Shown one piece after another: positions 60,536 through 64,000 of a DNA stretch of 64,000 nucleotides (position 1 is its first letter; each line of letters begins with the position of its first letter). A program made the translations under genes and the position numbers. Source of the stretch: Devosia sp. SL43 (GTDB taxonomy: Bacteria > Pseudomonadota > Alphaproteobacteria > Rhizobiales > Devosiaceae). Under the pieces are notes generated by a model that saw nothing but the letters and a program-made list of their open reading frames with translations, searched no databases and had not been told where the DNA came from. Location: NCBI RefSeq assembly GCF_021729885.1, contig NZ_CP063401.1, positions 3,340,501 to 3,404,500 on the forward strand, given 5' to 3'.

Positions 60536-60549
60536 TTGACGTGCGTCAA
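60536..60549. promoter_or_regulatory. FNR/FixK-type box between usp and the small membrane-protein gene
   Basis: TTGACGTGCGTCAA, a perfect TTGAC-N4-GTCAA dyad in the divergent region: 53 bp from usp ATG 60482 and 118 bp from ATG 60668. Confidence 0.75.
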
Positions 60550-60667
60550 TCCGGTCCTTCTTTCGCGACGCGCCGGACCATTTGCGCCAGATCAAAACCA
60601 AGGCTCGTGAACGGCCTACAAAAGGCGTCGGTCGACAAATGAGCCAATTCCGTCGGGAGAAGCAGAA

Positions 60668-60832
60668 ATGGAACGCATCAAGATCACTCAGCACACCTCG
60701 CTAGGCGCCTTTTGGTTCGCCGGATGGCTGTTCAGCATTGGCTATCTGCATCTCAACTTCTGGATGGGTCTGCTGGGCTTGTTCGTCTGGCCCTACTTCA
60801 TGGGTGCCCACTTTGCCGCGCCGCTGAGCTGA
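60668..60832 (+). CDS. 54-residue membrane protein
   Basis: ATG 60668 to TGA 60832, preceded by GGGAGAAG eight bases upstream. The translation ends with two closely packed helices: LGAFWFAGWLFSIGYLHLNF and WMGLLGLFVWPYFMGAHFAA. Aromatic-rich, no family recognised. Start of a transcript with the SDR gene 29 bp downstream; an FNR/FixK-type box is upstream. Too small for standard gene calls. Confidence 0.7.
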   Translation: MERIKITQHTSLGAFWFAGWLFSIGYLHLNFWMGLLGLFVWPYFMGAHFAAPLS

Positions 60833-60861
60833 TCAACCGCCCTCGCAGTGGAGAGATGAAC

Positions 60862-61617
60862 ATGGCTTATTCCTTCAAGGACAAGATTGCCCTCGTCACG
60901 GGCGCAGCCTCGGGTATCGGTGCTGCGGTTGCTCAACTTTTGGCGGCGTCGGGAGCCAAGGTGATGATCGCCGATCTCGACGCCGAAGGCGCGAGTTCGG
61001 TCGCCGAATCCATATTGGCCCAAGGGGGAGTGGCGAAAGCCATCGAGGTCGATGTGACCGATGCCGTAGAGGTCGAGGCGATGGTTGACGCGACGCGCAG
61101 GCAATATGGCGGGCTCCATCTGGCCGTCAACAATGCCGGAATTGCCGGTGCAAGCGCGCCGACGGGTGAATACCCGCTCGAAAGCTGGCGCAAGGTCATG
61201 GCCACCAATCTCGACAGCGTCTTCTATGGCATGCGCTACCAGATACCCGCGATCCAGGCATCGGGCGGGGGCGCCATCGTCAACATGGCATCCATACTCG
61301 GCTCGGTCGCCTTCGCCAATGCGCCGGCCTATGTCGCGGCCAAGCATGGCATGGTGGGCCTCACCAAGACCGCGGCAATCGAATATGCGCGGCACGGCAT
61401 CCGCATCAATTCCATTGGCCCGGGGTTCATCGACACTCCGCTGTTGTCCAAAAATCTCGACGCCGCCACGCTGACAGCGATTGCCGGCATGCATCCCGTT
61501 GGCAGGCTCGGGACAGCGTCGGAAGTAGCGACGCTGACGGCGTTCCTGCTCTCGGACGACGCCTCCTTCATCACCGGCAGCTACCACCTGGTGGATGGCG
61601 GCTACACCGCTCAATGA
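60862..61617 (+). CDS. Short-chain dehydrogenase/reductase
   Basis: A 251-residue classical SDR from ATG 60862 (GGAG eight bases upstream; ATG 60856 possible). The cofactor motif TGAASGIG, the NNAG strand (LAVNNAGIAGA), the catalytic Ser/Tyr/Lys set (NMASILGSV, YVAAKHGMVGLTK) and C-terminal SSDxx-type DDASFITGSYHLVDGGYTAQ are all complete. Substrate unknown. Located downstream of the small membrane protein and upstream of a hypothetical gene, probably one transcript. Confidence 0.92.
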   Translation: MAYSFKDKIALVTGAASGIGAAVAQLLAASGAKVMIADLDAEGASSVAESILAQGGVAKAIEVDVTDAVEVEAMVDATRRQYGGLHLAVNNAGIAGASAPTGEYPLESWRKVMATNLDSVFYGMRYQIPAIQASGGGAIVNMASILGSVAFANAPAYVAAKHGMVGLTKTAAIEYARHGIRINSIGPGFIDTPLLSKNLDAATLTAIAGMHPVGRLGTASEVATLTAFLLSDDASFITGSYHLVDGGYTAQ

Positions 61618-61630
61618 CCGGAGGACTCAG

Positions 61631-62008
61631 ATGACCAAAGCGACGCTCTATCGCATCGAACTCGAACTGGCGCGCGAACCCGGCCACCCCGAGGGCGACC
61701 CGGGTCACACCTACCGGCTCTACCTGCCGTTGACGAACGACGGGTATATCGACCAGTCGGGTTATCGCGACATGCCGGAGTGGTGCCGTGTGGTGCGGAA
61801 GCGGCCCGGGGATGATCCCGCGCGCGGTCGTATCCTGCGCGGACCCGGTGGGCGCTGGCTCTTCGATTATTCCGATGCGAGCACACTCGATGACGAGGTG
61901 GGCTTCCGGCTTTCCGAGGAACGCTTCGTGCCGGGGGAGTATGTGTCGATCCGCGAGGATGACGGCAAGATGCATGTCTTTCGGATCGCTTCCGTGCAGC
62001 CCGATTAA
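61631..62008 (+). CDS. Hypothetical protein (125 aa)
   Basis: From ATG 61631 with GGAGGACTCAG as ribosome-binding site, 13 bp after the SDR stop. The translation is acidic and soluble: YRIELELAREPGHPEGDPGH, then YRLYLPLTNDGYIDQSGYRD, GDDPARGRILRGPGGRWLFD and FVPGEYVSIREDDGKMHVFR. No family recognised. Probably co-transcribed with the SDR. Confidence 0.75.
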   Translation: MTKATLYRIELELAREPGHPEGDPGHTYRLYLPLTNDGYIDQSGYRDMPEWCRVVRKRPGDDPARGRILRGPGGRWLFDYSDASTLDDEVGFRLSEERFVPGEYVSIREDDGKMHVFRIASVQPD

Positions 62009-62068
62009 CAATCTGAGAAGTGACTCCTAAAGCTGAACACACAGGCCGATCATCGACGGGAGATGGCG

Positions 62069-62450
62069 ATGGAACTCCGTGCTTTGCTGGCCGTCCCTCT
62101 TATCTGGGCCGTGCTTTTCGTGGTCCCGATACTGGTCTACGGAGCTCTGTCTGCCGCGACGGGGCTGCAGCCACCGGGTGGCAATCCGGCGCTGTTCCTG
62201 GCGGGCACCGCAGTCTCAAAGCTCGGTACCGCCATGGCGTTTGTCGCTCTGTTTTATCTCGGCCGGGACGTAATTCGGGACCCAGTGGCTGCTCTATGTC
62301 GGTGTCTGGTGGTTGATGTTTGCGCTTGGAGAGCTCGGCCAGGCCATTGCCCCCGGCTACTCCTGGCCGGAGGCGGCGGCCGGGCTCATCTCGGAGACGA
62401 TCTACTTCCCGGTCTCCGGTCTCATTCTCGTGTGGCTGGTGAGAGCCTGA
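62069..62450 (+). pseudogene. Four-helix membrane protein with a single frameshift
   Basis: From ATG 62069 (GGGAG upstream) the frame encodes MELRALLAVPLIWAVLFVVP and GNPALFLAGTAVSKLGTAMA, then YLGRDVIRD; after about 62280 the coherent sequence continues one frame over as QWLLYVGVWWLMFALGELGQ, AIAPGYSWPEAAAGLISETI and YFPVSGLILVWLVRA with TGA at 62448. One inserted or deleted base explains it. Either a recent pseudogene or a sequencing error. Family unknown. Confidence 0.65.
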
Positions 62451-62504
62451 GACGGACAGCGTGTGACTTGACCACGCGGCAAATTATGCAGGGTCGACTT
62501 GGCG

Positions 62505-62918
62505 ATGCTCGAATATGTGGTTGATGCGCAGCGAATGGATTCGGCGGGCAGCATGGCGCTGGTGAGGCAGGCGCGCCTTCCGCTTGACACGTCGCTGACA
62601 GGTCGAGCGGATGCGTTCAACTCGGCTAAAATGCTCCTGGCTTCGCTGGCCGCCTGCATCATCAAGAGCGCGGAGCGGGCCATTCCAATGCTGGGATTCG
62701 AGCTTCGCGCAATGAGCGTCAGGTTGCATGCTGTCCGCAGCGACTCTCCACCCCGGATCACCGCTATTGACTACCTAGTGACGGTCGACACCGACGAAAG
62801 CGATCGTCGCATCGCGCTCCTGCACACCAACATTCGGAAGTACGGCACGATCTCGAATACGCTGGCGGGAGCCGTTGCGCTGGATGGGAGCATCATGCGG
62901 AGCTCGCGGGATGCCTGA
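62505..62918 (+). CDS. OsmC-family protein
   Basis: A 137-residue protein; ATG 62505 chosen (an in-frame TTG lies at 62499). It has the OsmC/Ohr arrangement: a N-terminal strand segment, then AKMLLASLAACIIKSAERA with the conserved helix and one Cys, and ISNTLAGAVALDGSIM at the C-terminus. The second peroxidatic Cys of Ohr is not seen, so peroxidase activity is doubtful. Follows the frameshifted membrane gene, perhaps in the same transcript. Confidence 0.78.
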   Translation: MLEYVVDAQRMDSAGSMALVRQARLPLDTSLTGRADAFNSAKMLLASLAACIIKSAERAIPMLGFELRAMSVRLHAVRSDSPPRITAIDYLVTVDTDESDRRIALLHTNIRKYGTISNTLAGAVALDGSIMRSSRDA

Positions 62919-62948
62919 TTGCGGACCCACAGAGGCAGCAGGCTGCGA

Positions 62949-64000
62949 TTACACTGTGCCTGAACCGTCGAGCATGGTGCCCTTGTCTCTTGCTTTGACG
63001 TGCCAGGATAGCGCTTCTTCCAGCGCGTGCGGTGTATGCCCACCCTTGCTGGCGGCCCGCTCGAAATAGACGGTCAACTGCTTTCTGTAATGTGGATGCG
63101 CGCAGTTCTGGATGATCGCAGGTGCTCGCTCGCGTGGCGCCAACCCCCGCAAATCCGCCAATCCATTCTCCGTGACCAGGATATCGACGTCATGCTCGGT
63201 ATGATCGACATGGGAGACCATCGGAACCACCGAAGAGATCGCACCGTCCTTGACCAGAGAACGGGCTACGAAGATGGACAGGTAGGCATTGCGCGCGAAG
63301 TCCCCGGAGCCGCCGATGCCGTTCATCATATGTGTGCCGTTGATGTGGGTCGAATTGACGTTTCCATAGATGTCGAATTCGAGTGCAGTATTGATGGCAA
63401 CGATCCCAAGACGCCGGATGACCTCCGGGTGGTTGCTGATCTCCTGGGGACGCAGCACCAGCCGGTCCTTGTATAGTGCCACATTCTGGAACACCCGCGC
63501 GGCATAGTCCTCGCTCAAGGTGATGGACGAGCCCGAGGCAAACACGAGCCTGCCGGAATCCAGGAGTGCGAATGTGCTGTCCTGCAGCACCTCGCTATAC
63601 ATTTTCAGGTGATCGAACGGCCCGGAGGCCAGGCCTGCCAATACGGCGTTTGCGATGTTGCCTATGCCGGCCTGAAGCGGATTGATGCTCAGATCCAGCC
63701 GACCCTTGGCAACTTCACGGACGAAGAACGCTATGAGGTGCTGAGCGATCGCAGTGGATTCTACACCCTGCGCCTCCAATGCGGCAGCGCTGTCGGACTG
63801 GTCGGTGATCACGATCGCTGCGATTTTGGCGGGGTCGATCCGCATGTCGGGCAACCCGATCCGGCTGTCGCAGGACATGACAGGAATGGCTTCGCGCATC
63901 GGCCGCCTGGTCGGCAGATAGATGTCGTGCAAGCCCTCGAGGGCCAGAGGCTGACTGAGGTTGATCTCGATGATCAGATTGGTGGCCAAGGCGGCAAAGC
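62949..64000 (-). CDS. Acetyl-CoA hydrolase/succinyl-CoA:acetate CoA-transferase, 5' end outside window
   Basis: The frame is open from base 64000 to the stop at 62949 (about 350 residues, the C-terminal two thirds of a roughly 500-residue protein). Seen: FAALATNLIIEINLSQPLAL then EGLHDIY, GIGNIANAVLAGL with the GxGxxxNAVL-type CoA loop, HVDHTEHDVDILVTENGLAD and LRGLAPRERAPAIIQNCAHP. It fits the AarC/Cat1 class that passes CoA between succinate and acetate, or hydrolyses acetyl-CoA. The start codon lies beyond the right edge. Confidence 0.87.
   Translation of the reverse strand, partial: FAALATNLIIEINLSQPLALEGLHDIYLPTRRPMREAIPVMSCDSRIGLPDMRIDPAKIAAIVITDQSDSAAALEAQGVESTAIAQHLIAFFVREVAKGRLDLSINPLQAGIGNIANAVLAGLASGPFDHLKMYSEVLQDSTFALLDSGRLVFASGSSITLSEDYAARVFQNVALYKDRLVLRPQEISNHPEVIRRLGIVAINTALEFDIYGNVNSTHINGTHMMNGIGGSGDFARNAYLSIFVARSLVKDGAISSVVPMVSHVDHTEHDVDILVTENGLADLRGLAPRERAPAIIQNCAHPHYRKQLTVYFERAASKGGHTPHALEEALSWHVKARDKGTMLDGSGTV

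Overview
GC-rich chromosomal DNA, most likely from an alphaproteobacterium of the Hyphomicrobiales (possibly Devosia-like). The hints are the gene families, the tRNA-Gly(CCC) sequence and the overlapping ATGA-coupled operons. The genus is inferred, not proven. I see no rRNA, CRISPR array, replication origin or intact prophage.

Layout: (1) 1-3949: a LysR regulator divergent from a four-gene operon (short dinucleotide-binding protein, orphan glycine-betaine-type binding protein, quinone-oxidoreductase-like protein, partial lectin-fold protein). (2) 3981-12033: a two-component system, a MipA/OmpV outer-membrane protein and an RND efflux pair. The mipA/RND intergenic region carries two matching candidate response-regulator sites. 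(3) 12291-25869: an aromatic/lignin-type catabolic block with aldehyde dehydrogenase, lignostilbene-type dioxygenase, enolase-superfamily cycloisomerase, MarR regulator, YceI, intradiol dioxygenase PcaGH, DUF3237, VOC protein, a complete NMT1/SsuABC-type importer and a Tat-exported double-YCII protein. (4) 26183-30227: a LysR-linked operon that resembles quinone/hydroquinone detoxification modules (NADP-binding reductase, two-domain VOC dioxygenase-like protein, glutathionyl-hydroquinone reductase, carboxylesterase). (5) 30228-43948: a purine-base module (creatininase-like protein, LacI regulator, GATase-like protein, RarA-C-like protein; amidohydrolase, BMP-type ABC importer, adenine and guanine deaminases). 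It lies between remnants of recombinases and an IS481 element, next to tRNA-Gly. (6) 44124-44523: two tRNA genes. (7) 44959-51836: a predicted extracytoplasmic flavin/metal redox system: DUF2271 protein with a flavinylation-type motif, PepSY-flavodoxin-reductase, ApbE, an exported peptide with an acidic tail, a two-component system whose sensor loop is also acidic, and a VIT1/CCC1-type metal transporter. (8) 51837-57825: a decayed zone of integrase, nitroreductase and hydrolase remnants around a few intact genes. (9) 53640-62918: a set of stress and membrane genes, many preceded by a perfect FNR/FixK-type box (TTGAY-N4-RTCAA), followed by a truncated acetate CoA-transferase at the right edge.

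The two most distinctive points are the repeated FNR/FixK-type boxes, which tie six otherwise unrelated promoters in 53.5-60.6 kb into one probable low-oxygen or NO regulon, and the flavinylated redox/metal cluster at 45-52 kb. All functions are read from protein sequence by eye. No database search was run.
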